Positions 26,947 to 35,215 of a stretch of DNA of 64,000 nt are shown here, piece by piece. The stretch is taken from contig NZ_JACSGT010000001.1 in NCBI RefSeq assembly GCF_021504595.1, positions 434,001 through 498,000 of the forward strand. Direction: 5' to 3'. Within the stretch, counting starts at the first letter, position 1. Every line of letters begins with the position of its first letter. The notes under the pieces were generated by a model. It ran no database searches, was not told the DNA's origin, and saw nothing but the letters and a program-made list of their open reading frames with translations. This DNA comes from Chryseobacterium indicum. GTDB taxonomy: Bacteria > Bacteroidota > Bacteroidia > Flavobacteriales > Weeksellaceae. The position numbers and the translations under genes are program-made.

Positions 26947-27342
26947 TTACTTTCCGAAAAAGATTTTATCCTGCTTTCGCTGATCGTTGTAGATCACCTG
27001 AAAAGTCACAGGCATATATTGGTAAAGAAGTTTCCAGTGGGAAATCTTAGCGTGCTTTTTAAAGCTTTCAAAAGACCGTACAAAAAGATTTTCGATCATG
27101 TCTTTTACATAAGAATCTCCGCCTTTATAGATCATTTCCATCAGTTTGATGTGATGGGCAATAATATTTACCTTAGCTTCCTGAAGAAGTTTTTTCAGAT
27201 AATTAATCGTTGCCTGCATAATTCCTGCAAAATTATCCTGTGAAGACAATTGGGTAATTTCTGTGCGAAGTGGCGGATAGAAAAATTTTAAATACTCACT
27301 GGCTATTTTTTGATTAATAGTTGGCATCTGTACATTCATCAT
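26947..27342 (-). CDS. B-type helical protein of A-B-A'-B' cassette (B')
   Basis: About 131 residues from the ATG at 27342 (ATGATG; the frame extends to a GTG at 27363). All-helical, no signal peptide. It shares with the protein at 27604-27960 a central block: HIKLMEMIYKGGDSYVKDMI here and CLKKMDDIYRNGDAVLKNAV there. The Phe-Ser ending of the block and a following LLYQYMPVTFQVIYNDQ segment are also shared. No family name that I can assert; a DUF7674-type protein is a guess. It is the last gene of a four-gene run on the minus strand. Confidence 0.65.
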   Translation of the reverse strand: MMNVQMPTINQKIASEYLKFFYPPLRTEITQLSSQDNFAGIMQATINYLKKLLQEAKVNIIAHHIKLMEMIYKGGDSYVKDMIENLFVRSFESFKKHAKISHWKLLYQYMPVTFQVIYNDQRKQDKIFFGK

Positions 27343-27393
27343 AATTAATATTTTTCGTAACACTTCCTATTGTGGCGAAAACTGTACCAAAGT

Positions 27394-27525
27394 TTACAGA
27401 ATGGCTGCAAAAACAAAGACGCCTACGATTACGGCAATGTGCGTTGCCAGAATTTCAATATTATGTCTGTTGGTGGTGGTTTGAAGCGTTTTCCAGTCAG
27501 AAATTCTTCTTATTTTAGATTTCAT
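27394..27525 (-). CDS. small single-span membrane protein A' (43 aa)
   Basis: ATG at 27525, stop at 27394. The basic N-terminal half begins MKSKIRRISDWKTLQTTTNR and is followed by one hydrophobic helix (about 27-43, ATHIAVIVGVFVFAAIL) running to the stop. It lies 51 bp before B', the same arrangement as the 54-aa gene before the other B-type gene. Short and easy to miss; support comes from the parallel layout. Confidence 0.55.
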   Translation of the reverse strand: MKSKIRRISDWKTLQTTTNRHNIEILATHIAVIVGVFVFAAIL

Positions 27526-27603
27526 AATCGGTTGATTTTTAATGAGGTTTTATTTTTAAATTTTGATGCTTCTGTAATAAGATCTTCAAAAAATGTAATA
27601 AAC

Positions 27604-27960
27604 TCAGATGTTATGACTGTAGATTTGTCTGGAATAGGCGGTCTGAAGATCTTTGGAAATATGACTAAAGATCATTTTTCGGTATTCCTCGCTACAGAAA
27701 GCGGTAGAATTGTCCAGAGAAAAAATAAACGTATGTTCCACAGCGTTTTTAAGAACAGCATCTCCGTTTCTGTAAATATCATCCATCTTTTTCAGACATA
27801 GAAACAGAATATTCCGGTCATTTTGTTTAATTCTCAATCTGATGTTGTCTGTAAAAGTCTGGATAAGACCATAAGAGTTTTGCTTTCTGTTCTTTTTCAG
27901 TTCATTTTCAATCTCAGGAATTACTTCTTTGATTTCCTGTGCAGCTTCTAAATAGTTCAT
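27604..27960 (-). CDS. B-type helical protein of A-B-A'-B' cassette (B)
   Basis: 118 residues from the ATG at 27960, which begins MNYLEAAQEIKEVIPEIENE; the frame is open 23 codons further but that part overlaps the preceding small gene. Helical and cytosolic by composition, paralogous to the protein at 26947-27342. The ATG comes one base after the stop of the small membrane gene, so expression is tightly coupled. Function unknown. Confidence 0.65.
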   Translation of the reverse strand: MNYLEAAQEIKEVIPEIENELKKNRKQNSYGLIQTFTDNIRLRIKQNDRNILFLCLKKMDDIYRNGDAVLKNAVEHTFIFSLDNSTAFCSEEYRKMIFSHISKDLQTAYSRQIYSHNI

Positions 27961-27961
27961 A

Positions 27962-28126
27962 TTATTGTTGATTAAGTTCCAAAATTTTAATACATGCCCC
28001 GAAAGTAAAAACCGCCAAAAAAGCAACAATCAGAAGATGATAGGGTTTCAGCCATTTCGGAGTTTGCGGTCCTTTGCTTTTTAATCTTCTCAGCTTATCT
28101 ATTCTGTTCAAAGTTTTTAAGTCCAT
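27962..28126 (-). CDS. small single-span membrane protein A (54 aa)
   Basis: ATG at 28126 (a TTG at 28156 is in frame but unlikely). It has a very basic N-terminal half (MDLKTLNRIDKLRRLKSKG) and one transmembrane segment (LLIVAFLAVFTFGACIKIL, about 31-49). It lies directly upstream of the B-type protein. Topology predicts a cytosolic N-terminus by the positive-inside rule. Confidence 0.6.
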   Translation of the reverse strand: MDLKTLNRIDKLRRLKSKGPQTPKWLKPYHLLIVAFLAVFTFGACIKILELNQQ

Positions 28127-28305
28127 ATTCTTATGTTTTGAGAATGATGCTGCCAAAGAAATGCCTTTGAATTTTAATTTAAATTAAAGTGTTGATTATT
28201 AATGTTTTGTTTATTTATTTTGATTTTTAAAATCCTTCAAAATCTTATCAAAATGATAGCATAGTTATCATTATGGAAATCCTCGCGATTGTCTGATTTT
28301 ATTAA

Positions 28306-28313
28306 TATCTTTG
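28306..28313 (+). promoter_or_regulatory. -7 box TATCTTTG upstream of the nucleoid protein
   Basis: Exact TAnnTTTG, 22 bp before the ATG at 28335. It shows that the in-frame TTG at 28311 is promoter sequence and not a start codon. Confidence 0.55.
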
Positions 28314-28334
28314 CAGTCCAAAAATATTCAGGAA

Positions 28335-29348
28335 ATGTTTTCAAAAATCGTAGTACATAGAGTCGGAAATAAAATCAACGGAGAATCTTTAACGCTTTCT
28401 CAGGAAGAACTGCAATTGGAAGAAGGAATGGCAGAACTGCTGGAAAATTACTTCTTAGGTTCCTTTAAATCAGAAGAAACCTTCCATTTTTACAGCGATT
28501 CTTATCTGGTGAATAATCCCGTGTACAGTTCGGTTTCCGAGATTTTTGATGACAAGTCGAAATTCCTCTGGGAATCTGAAAACATCGCCAAACATCTCTT
28601 TGAAGCTGCTGAAAACCCGAGAGTTCAGGGTGGGGAATTGTTCATTGTATATTTTGAAGACGAAAGAGAAGGAACCGAAAGAGTAGACAAGATCGGAATT
28701 TTTAAAACCGAAAAAAGAGAATCTTTCCTTAAAATTGCTCCCAATGATGAAACTTTCGACATCGAAAAAGATCAGGGAATCGGTTTGTCTAAAATAGATA
28801 AGGCGGCTTTAATCTATAATAACGATAAAGAAACAGGATACGTTCTCTCTGTTGTGGATAACAATAAAAACGGGGATATGTATTACTGGTTCGAAGATTT
28901 TTTAAAGGTAAAACAGCGCGACGACGAATATTTCCATACACAGGAAGCTTTAATGGTGTATAAAGACTACATCACAAAGCAATTGCCTCAGGAATTTGAA
29001 GTTTCCAAAGCAGATCAGGCAGATTTTTTGAACAAATCAATCAATTTTTTCAAAGAAAAAGAAGAATTTAAGCTGGATGAATTTGCTGCTGAGGTTTTGG
29101 GCGACGAACACGTAATAGAAAGTTTCAACAATTTTAAAACCGATTACGAACAGGATATGCAGATTAACATTGCGGAAGAATTCCCGATTAGTGAAGCGGC
29201 TGTAAAGAAAACGCAGAGACATTTTAAAAGCATCATTAAATTAGACAAAAACTTCCACATCTACATCCACGGCGACCGACAGAAAATTGCACAGGGTGAA
29301 GACGAAAATGGAAAATATTATATGCTTTATTTCGAAAAAGAAGTATAA
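28335..29348 (+). CDS. nucleoid-associated protein, NdpA/YejK type
   Basis: A 337-residue cytosolic protein from the ATG at 28335. The start MFSKIVVHRVGNKINGESLT, LTLSQEELQLEEGMAELLENY, the middle VDKIGIFKTEKRESFLKI and the end FHIYIHGDRQKIAQGEDENG follow the 37-kDa nucleoid-associated protein family as found in Bacteroidota. E. coli YejK binds DNA and topoisomerase IV; the role here is inferred. Acidic overall with long charged helices. Monocistronic with its own terminator. Confidence 0.85.
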   Translation: MFSKIVVHRVGNKINGESLTLSQEELQLEEGMAELLENYFLGSFKSEETFHFYSDSYLVNNPVYSSVSEIFDDKSKFLWESENIAKHLFEAAENPRVQGGELFIVYFEDEREGTERVDKIGIFKTEKRESFLKIAPNDETFDIEKDQGIGLSKIDKAALIYNNDKETGYVLSVVDNNKNGDMYYWFEDFLKVKQRDDEYFHTQEALMVYKDYITKQLPQEFEVSKADQADFLNKSINFFKEKEEFKLDEFAAEVLGDEHVIESFNNFKTDYEQDMQINIAEEFPISEAAVKKTQRHFKSIIKLDKNFHIYIHGDRQKIAQGEDENGKYYMLYFEKEV

Positions 29349-29413
29349 TTATAAGAATTCACATTTTTACAGACTGAGATTTCTCTGAAGTAGGAAACAG
29401 AAAATAATTTATA

Positions 29414-29457
29414 AACATCCATTATTTTGAAAGTTTAAATAATGGGTGTTTTTTTTG
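29414..29457 (+). terminator. terminator of the nucleoid-associated protein gene
   Basis: 13-bp stem AACATCCATTATT/AATAATGGGTGTT with one G-U pair and an 11-nt loop, followed by eight T. Confidence 0.88.
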
Positions 29458-29701
29458 TATAAATAAAGGTGTTTTGGTGAAAATTTTTAATGAATATGGT
29501 ATATTTATGCTAATTGGGAAAATTTATAACGGTTTATGGTTAAATTTAGTTAAAGGTAGTTTTTGCAATTCCGGTTTTGAATTTTCTGTATATCCTATGA
29601 ACAAAGAAAAATATTCTTTAAAACTCATATTTTGTTGAATTTTTATAAATTTATGTGGTATGTGTTTGTATAGAAAAAATCCATTTAGATTAAAAAAGTC
29701 G

Positions 29702-29709
29702 TATATTTG
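29702..29709 (+). promoter_or_regulatory. -7 box TATATTTG of the phytochrome operon
   Basis: Exact TAnnTTTG, 17 bp before the ATG at 29727. Confidence 0.5.
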
Positions 29710-29726
29710 ATAGGTCAAAACATTAT

Positions 29727-31919
29727 ATGAATTTTGTTGAGTGTCATGAAGAGCCTATTCATATTCCGGGCTACTTACAAAGTTTTGGTTATCTGATTGG
29801 CATTGATGCAAAGTCTCATTCCATAGCTTTTTTTAGTAAGAATATTGAGGATATATTTAATATCGAAAATGCAGATCAGCTTTTTGATAAGAAGCTTACG
29901 GATTTTCCGGAAAGCTTTAAAAGCATTATAGATTCTGATATTTATAATTCTTTATCCGACTTTACGAAAAGAGAAAACGAAACCTATTTTGATAAAATCT
30001 TTATTGGAGGTGCAGAATATCATTTTTCTGTTTTCAGAAGCAAGGATAATATTTTTCTTGAGTTTGAAAAAGTTATCGTTAATCCCAACAAAAGGATCTC
30101 CAACAAATACGATAATTTTTACATTATTGATGATGAACAGGAGATCTGGGATCAGCTTTTAAATACGCTTTCAAAAATCGTGAATTACGACCGGATGATG
30201 GTTTACAAATTCATGATGGACGGTTCGGGAAAAGTAATTGCGGAGAAAAGAGACGAGAATATCGAGAGTTATCTCGGGCTGCATTATCCTGAATCCGACA
30301 TTCCGAAACAGGCAAGAGAACTTTATCTTAAAAAAAGAAAAAGAATTTTCAGCAACGTTCATTCGGAGACTGTTCCTATCCTCAGCAAATCCCGTGAAAC
30401 CATAGATCTTACCTATTCCGGATCGCGTGGTATGTCGCCTATTCATGGTCAGTACATCAAAAACTCCGGAGCTTCTTCCAGTTTCAGTATATCTATTATC
30501 ATTGATGATTATCTTTGGGGGCTGGTTACCTGTCAGAACTCAGAGCCAAAACACATTGATCTTGAAGATCGTGTTCAGGCAGGAATTTTTACGGCTTTGG
30601 CTTCCAATGCCTACTCGTCCTTCAAAGCAAAAAAAGAGCTTGAATACCGTCTGTATCTTAACGAAAAATGTTCCAGATTAAAAGAGGAATTTTTAAAATA
30701 TAACAATCTTTTCGATTCTTTAATTGAAAATAAAGCTCAGATAAAAGATCTTCCTGAAGCAGACGGGCTTGCTATTATTGCTGACGACAAAATCGTTACC
30801 GATGGAGAAACTCCCCGCCAGGAAATCATTGAAAATCTTGTACAGTGGGCGCATAAAAATATAGACGAAAATATCTATCTCAGCAGAAGTTTTCTGAAAG
30901 ATCACGGAAAAGACCTTGATCTTGATGAAAAGTGTGCCGGAGTGGCTTTTTATTTCATAGAAAAGTCTAAAAATAATCTGCTGATCTGGTTCCGTAAAGA
31001 ATTTGATGAACACATAAACTGGGCGGGAAATCCTGAAAAGAAGATCGATGTAATTGTGAAAAACGGAGAGGAAACACGAGTGGTTTCTCCCAGAACTTCT
31101 TTTCATATTTTTACCGAAGACATTAAAGGAAATTCCAAAAGATGGAACTCCAGAAACGTTGCGGCATTACAGGCAGTTCGTGATCTGATCCTTGAAACGT
31201 CTCATAAAAATTATATTACCATTAAAAGGCTTAATGATGAGCTTAAAAAAGTGAATGAAGAACTCGACAGTTTTTCTTACACGATTTCTCATGATCTGGG
31301 AACGCCGCTTACGGTAATGAAACTTAATGCTCAGATGCTTCTGAAAAGTCTTACGGACGGTTCGGATAAAAGCAGAAATAAAATCAATTCCATCATCGAA
31401 GAAATCGATAATATGGCGGAAATGATGCATGATGTACTCCAGTTAAGCCGTGCCAAACACAGCGAAATAGAACTGGAAAGATTACAGACCGCACAAACCA
31501 TTGCAAAGATCGCCGAAAATGCAAAAATAACTTTTGATACTTCCGAAAGTGAAGTTATCATCAATGAATGTCCTGATGTTCTTGCCGATAAAACCATGCT
31601 TCATCAGGCGTTCCTGAATATCATCAATAACGCCATAAAATATTCTTCTCATCAGGAAAATCCAAAAGTAATCATAGGAGGACAGGAAGAAGAGAATATG
31701 GTAGTCTACAGAATTGCAGACAACGGAATCGGAATTCCGGAGGAAAATAAACATAAAATGTTTAAAATTTTCAACAGAATGGATAATGCGAAGAAGTTTA
31801 AAGGAAACGGAGTAGGATTATCGATCGTGCACAGAATCATGCAGAGACTTGGCGGAAGCGTAGATTACGAAAGCAGTAAAAACGGGACGACTTTCATTCT
31901 TACCTTCAAAAAACCTTAA
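29727..31919 (+). CDS. bphP: bacteriophytochrome sensor histidine kinase
   Basis: A 730-residue red/far-red photoreceptor kinase. The biliverdin-attachment Cys6 is in ECHEEPIHIPGYLQSFG at the start of the PAS domain (about 1-115). The GAF domain (about 130-300) has YDRMMVYKFMMDGSGKVIAE and YLGLHYPESDIPKQARELY. The PHY domain (about 310-490) keeps the PRTSF tongue motif. HisKA follows with SYTISHDLGTPLTVMKLN and a phosphorylatable His. The HATPase part has INNAIKYSS, DNGIGIPEENK and GNGVGLSIVHRI. Biliverdin would come from the heme oxygenase encoded 24 bp downstream. No response regulator is adjacent, so the phosphate acceptor is elsewhere. Confidence 0.96.
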   Translation: MNFVECHEEPIHIPGYLQSFGYLIGIDAKSHSIAFFSKNIEDIFNIENADQLFDKKLTDFPESFKSIIDSDIYNSLSDFTKRENETYFDKIFIGGAEYHFSVFRSKDNIFLEFEKVIVNPNKRISNKYDNFYIIDDEQEIWDQLLNTLSKIVNYDRMMVYKFMMDGSGKVIAEKRDENIESYLGLHYPESDIPKQARELYLKKRKRIFSNVHSETVPILSKSRETIDLTYSGSRGMSPIHGQYIKNSGASSSFSISIIIDDYLWGLVTCQNSEPKHIDLEDRVQAGIFTALASNAYSSFKAKKELEYRLYLNEKCSRLKEEFLKYNNLFDSLIENKAQIKDLPEADGLAIIADDKIVTDGETPRQEIIENLVQWAHKNIDENIYLSRSFLKDHGKDLDLDEKCAGVAFYFIEKSKNNLLIWFRKEFDEHINWAGNPEKKIDVIVKNGEETRVVSPRTSFHIFTEDIKGNSKRWNSRNVAALQAVRDLILETSHKNYITIKRLNDELKKVNEELDSFSYTISHDLGTPLTVMKLNAQMLLKSLTDGSDKSRNKINSIIEEIDNMAEMMHDVLQLSRAKHSEIELERLQTAQTIAKIAENAKITFDTSESEVIINECPDVLADKTMLHQAFLNIINNAIKYSSHQENPKVIIGGQEEENMVVYRIADNGIGIPEENKHKMFKIFNRMDNAKKFKGNGVGLSIVHRIMQRLGGSVDYESSKNGTTFILTFKKP

Positions 31920-31943
31920 TTAAAATTACTTTAAAATTCCGTT

Positions 31944-32495
31944 ATGGTATCTGAATATCTAAAACAAAATACGGCAGAATTTCACGATGCCGCGGAAAAA
32001 CTTTTTAATTCTAAAAAAATATTCGACAGAACTTTTACGCTGGAAGATTATAAAAAGATCATTGGCAGAAATTACCTGATGCTTCTTCATTCCGAAGATA
32101 AAATTTTCAACAGTCTTTCAGAAAAATTCTCAGAAAGTTTACAGCTTGAGGAAAGAAAAAAGCTTCCTTTGATTGAGGAGGATCTTAAAAGTCTGGATAT
32201 GAAAAATCAGCAGGTTTCTGAAGAACTTAGTTTTTCAAATGAAAATGAAGCTTTAGGAGCAATGTACGTTATTGAAGGTTCTACTCTGGGAGGAAATGTG
32301 ATTGCCAAACAGCTTTCCAGAACGGAAGGATTTGATGATGTTACGTTCAACTTTTTCGGCTGTTACCGTGAAAATACAGGATTTATGTGGAAAAACTTTA
32401 AGGAAGTTCTTGATAATGAGGTTTCTGAGAAAAATTATGATGAGGTTTTATCGGGAGCTAAAAAACTGTATGCCTTTCTTCTAAATGTCCGTTAA
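31944..32495 (+). CDS. bphO: biliverdin-producing heme oxygenase
   Basis: A 183-residue helical protein of the heme oxygenase fold. The proximal His is in NTAEFHDAAEKLFNSK. The distal-helix block is GAMYVIEGSTLGGNVIAKQL, with the Gly-rich kink over the heme. It opens heme to biliverdin, CO and iron. Its place 24 bp after the phytochrome gene shows that it supplies the chromophore. It ends with a short C-terminus (LNVR), as in bacterial BphO proteins. Confidence 0.93.
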   Translation: MVSEYLKQNTAEFHDAAEKLFNSKKIFDRTFTLEDYKKIIGRNYLMLLHSEDKIFNSLSEKFSESLQLEERKKLPLIEEDLKSLDMKNQQVSEELSFSNENEALGAMYVIEGSTLGGNVIAKQLSRTEGFDDVTFNFFGCYRENTGFMWKNFKEVLDNEVSEKNYDEVLSGAKKLYAFLLNVR

Positions 32496-32532
32496 CTGCT
32501 GTCTACAACATAAATATCACTTTTAAAGATAA

Positions 32533-32569
32533 TTAAATTCCTGAAAGATTGCCTAATTTTTCAGGAATT
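32533..32569 (+). terminator. probable terminator of bphP-bphO
   Basis: An 11-bp stem AATTCCTGAAA/TTTCAGGAATT with a ~12-nt loop. The following T-run is weak. It lies just upstream of a TAAATTTG box (32572-32579) that could be the mdh promoter. Confidence 0.55.
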
Positions 32570-32698
32570 GTTAAATTTGGGAGTTTTCAATTGTAAACCA
32601 AAAGTAAACAAACAATTCAAATAAATAAATTTTAAAAGTTATATTATGAAACTGTAAAGTTCCGTAATACCATTAAAAAACAATAAATTAAGTATATT

Positions 32699-33625
32699 AT
32701 GAAAGTAACTGTAGTAGGTGCAGGCGCTGTAGGAGCAAGCTGTGCAGAATACATCGCAATGAAAAACTTCTGTTCAGAAGTAGTTTTAGTAGACATTAAA
32801 GAAGGTTTCGCAGAAGGTAAGGCAATGGATTTGATGCAGACAGCATCGCTTAACGGATTCGATACAAAAATTACCGGAACAACAGGAGATTACAGCAAAA
32901 CTGCAGGTTCTCACGTAGCGGTTATTACTTCAGGTATTCCAAGAAAACCGGGAATGACGAGAGAAGAATTAATCGGAATTAACGCGGGAATCGTAAAAGA
33001 AGTTACTGAAAACTTAGTAAAACATTCTCCGGAAGTAATCATCATTGTGGTTTCTAACCCAATGGATACAATGGCTTATCTGGTACACAAAACTTCAGGT
33101 CTTCCTAAGCATAAAATCATCGGAATGGGTGGTGCATTAGACTCTGCAAGATTCAAATACAGATTGGCAGAAGCTTTAGAAGCTCCGATTTCTGACGTAG
33201 ACGGAATGGTAATCGCTGCTCACAGTGATACAGGAATGCTTCCACTATTAAGCAAAGCAACAAGAAACGGAGTACCTGTAACAGAATTCTTAGATGCTGA
33301 ACAACAGAAATACGTTATTGAAGAAACTAAAGTAGGAGGTGCAACGCTTACCAAATTATTAGGAACTTCAGCTTGGTACGCTCCGGGAGCAGCAGTTTCT
33401 GTAATGGTTCAGGCAATTGCTTGTGACCAGAAAAAAATGATCCCATGTTCTTTAATGCTTGAAGGAGAATACGGACAAAACGATATCTGCCTTGGTGTTC
33501 CTGCCATTATCGGAGCAAATGGGGTAGAAAAAATCGTAAACGTAACCCTTACTGCTGAAGAGCAGTTGAAATTCGCTGAAGCTGCCAATGCAGTAAGAGA
33601 AGTGAATGGAGATTTGAAATTTTAA
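32699..33625 (+). CDS. mdh: malate dehydrogenase
   Basis: A 308-residue LDH/MDH-superfamily enzyme. It has the N-terminal NAD-binding VTVVGAGAVGASCAEYIA, substrate-loop region SGIPRKPGMTREELIGIN (the first substrate-binding Arg is in this loop), VVSNPMDTMAYLVHKTSG, DSARFKYRLAEAL and the catalytic His in VIAAHSDTGMLPL. It interconverts malate and oxaloacetate with NAD+ in the TCA cycle. Monocistronic, with a leader of about 110 nt if the TAAATTTG box is used. Confidence 0.95.
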   Translation: MKVTVVGAGAVGASCAEYIAMKNFCSEVVLVDIKEGFAEGKAMDLMQTASLNGFDTKITGTTGDYSKTAGSHVAVITSGIPRKPGMTREELIGINAGIVKEVTENLVKHSPEVIIIVVSNPMDTMAYLVHKTSGLPKHKIIGMGGALDSARFKYRLAEALEAPISDVDGMVIAAHSDTGMLPLLSKATRNGVPVTEFLDAEQQKYVIEETKVGGATLTKLLGTSAWYAPGAAVSVMVQAIACDQKKMIPCSLMLEGEYGQNDICLGVPAIIGANGVEKIVNVTLTAEEQLKFAEAANAVREVNGDLKF

Positions 33626-33648
33626 TATTTTAAACTTTATATACAAGG

Positions 33649-33678
33649 AATCCGCGCCCGAAGGGCGCGGATTTTTTA
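33649..33678. terminator. bidirectional terminator after mdh
   Basis: Perfect 11-bp stem AATCCGCGCCC/GGGCGCGGATT, loop GAA, T-run on the mdh side. It is shared with the convergent lipoprotein gene. Confidence 0.92.
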
Positions 33679-33684
33679 CTGCAT

Positions 33685-34323
33685 TTAATTACTTTTTACG
33701 GTTCCGAATTTACTGAAAAATTCTTCTCTGCCTTTTTGATTATAAATGTAAGGATCGGCAAAAGTTCGAGTCCAGTCATTTTTGATTTTTGAAATATTTT
33801 TGCCAACAAATTTCTCTAATTGAGATTTTGTAATATTGATTTGATAAGTTTTATTCTCAAATGGCAATATTATTTTTACTTCATTGATAAAATCAAGATT
33901 CTTCATTAATCTTGCCGGACTTCCAACAAGTGTTTTTTGAATTTCATTACCTGTTGACCAATATAATTTTAAATCATTTTCTGTTAATCCTGATGAGGGG
34001 TTTAATTCCTTATATTCATTGTAATTTTTGACATATGTAATGACAGCTTTTCCGTTTTCAAGTTTAACTTCTTTTATTGAACCTCCACCATTTAGTCTGG
34101 ATGCTTCGGTTTTTAGTTGTTCGAGATCTGTTCCATTTATAGAATTTATAGATTTCTGAACTAGTCTGGGTTTTGAGCTTTGTCCATTAATAGTATTTGT
34201 TTCTTCTTGAGCTATTGATAAAATACTATCATTTTCCGTTGTTGTTCTTGGATTGGTTTTATTATTACCGCAGCCTAATAATAAAAAAACGGATAAAGTA
34301 AAAAGAGTAAGTTTAATTTTCAT
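33685..34323 (-). CDS. lipoprotein of unknown function
   Basis: 212 residues from the ATG at 34323 (the 8-codon longer frame starts with TTG). The lipobox LLLGC places the lipid on Cys18, with GNNK after it. The mature protein is hydrophilic and mixed alpha/beta, with SINGTDLEQLKTEASRLNGG and LEKFVGKNISKIKNDW. No known domain that I recognise. Likely anchored in the periplasm or surface. It is alone on its strand, 66 bp from the ATP-grasp gene. Confidence 0.7.
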   Translation of the reverse strand: MKIKLTLFTLSVFLLLGCGNNKTNPRTTTENDSILSIAQEETNTINGQSSKPRLVQKSINSINGTDLEQLKTEASRLNGGGSIKEVKLENGKAVITYVKNYNEYKELNPSSGLTENDLKLYWSTGNEIQKTLVGSPARLMKNLDFINEVKIILPFENKTYQINITKSQLEKFVGKNISKIKNDWTRTFADPYIYNQKGREEFFSKFGTVKSN

Positions 34324-34389
34324 GATTATTGTTTTAAAGATTTTCAAAACTAAAACATCATTGCAGGAAATAATTATGGAAAACCATAA

Positions 34390-35145
34390 TTACAGATTTA
34401 AATTACTTTCTTGTAAAATTTCCTCCCATCTGCTTAAAATCAGATCGGTATAGATTTCTTTGTCCAGACCATAAGAACCTAAGGCATAACCATCATTCCA
34501 CTCAACTAATGCGGTTTCTCCACTGCTCAGAATTCCAAAGTCTATTCCATAAGCATCTGTTCTTTCGTCTGAATTTTCGAAATCTTTAATGGCAGTTTTT
34601 ACCACATCCATATCCAACTGAAGATTTTCGTTGCCACTGTAATTTTTTATTCCGACAATTTCTGACTGATTCACGAAAACCCGAAATTCAGAAAGCCATT
34701 CAACAACAGATGAACAGAATAAAGCTGTTTCTTTTGAAAATGATTCCAGACGGAGAAGATCATGTTGTGAATTGATTACAAATCCTGTGAAAAGTTTGAT
34801 TTTAGATTTTGGCTTTACAAAAATGTTTAAAGATTCTTCATGATTTTGCATCATTAGTTTTTTCACAGTTGTTTCCCAAGCAGTTCGCTTTAAATAAGGT
34901 CTTAAACTTTGAGGATAAGATGAGGTGAATGAACTGATCCCCAATCTTTTGAAAGTATATAACATTGATGAATGATCTCCGACAATCAGCGTTTCTTTAT
35001 TAAGCCGGATCTGATTTCGATGTAATTTTTTGATGGTAAAAAATTCGCAGTCAGCTCCTCTTGATTCCAAAACGTTTTTTACCTCCAGAAATTCAGGTTC
35101 TGTTTTACCATTGCCATATTCCTGAATGTAAGCTTTTGTAATCAT
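34390..35145 (-). CDS. ATP-grasp domain protein (DUF4343-like)
   Basis: 251 residues. The layout fits a small ATP-grasp fold: NIFVKPKSKIKLFTGFV (Lys of the ATP-binding strand), VVEWLSEFRVFVNQSEIVGI and YGIDFGILSSGETALVEWND, where the Asp, Glu and Asn would bind Mg-ATP, ending in YALGSYGLDKEIYTDLI. The Bacteroidota DUF4343 group looks like this. Such enzymes ligate a carboxylate to an amine; the substrate is unknown. Monocistronic. Confidence 0.75.
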   Translation of the reverse strand: MITKAYIQEYGNGKTEPEFLEVKNVLESRGADCEFFTIKKLHRNQIRLNKETLIVGDHSSMLYTFKRLGISSFTSSYPQSLRPYLKRTAWETTVKKLMMQNHEESLNIFVKPKSKIKLFTGFVINSQHDLLRLESFSKETALFCSSVVEWLSEFRVFVNQSEIVGIKNYSGNENLQLDMDVVKTAIKDFENSDERTDAYGIDFGILSSGETALVEWNDGYALGSYGLDKEIYTDLILSRWEEILQESNLNL

Positions 35146-35175
35146 TATAGAAACTAATTTTTATAAAGATAAAAG

Positions 35176-35202
35176 AAAAACGTGCTCAAAGAACACGTTT
35201 TT
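35176..35202 (-). terminator. terminator of the RDD-family gene
   Basis: 9-bp stem AAAAACGTG/CACGTTTTT around an internal loop, located just past the stop codon of the gene ending at 35216. Confidence 0.7.
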
Positions 35203-35215
35203 ATAGTTTATCATA

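Larger units (their letters stand above)
29349..29726. other. gene-free region between nucleoid protein and phytochrome
   Basis: It contains the terminator at 29414-29457 and the -7 box at 29702-29709. A 64-codon minus-strand frame (29524-29718) has no start context or recognisable content and covers the promoter, so I do not call it. Confidence 0.5.

Noticed and set aside
29524-29718. 64-codon minus-strand frame upstream of the phytochrome gene
   Set aside because: It covers the -7 box of the phytochrome operon, shows no domain or signal peptide, and has the composition of AT-rich spacer.
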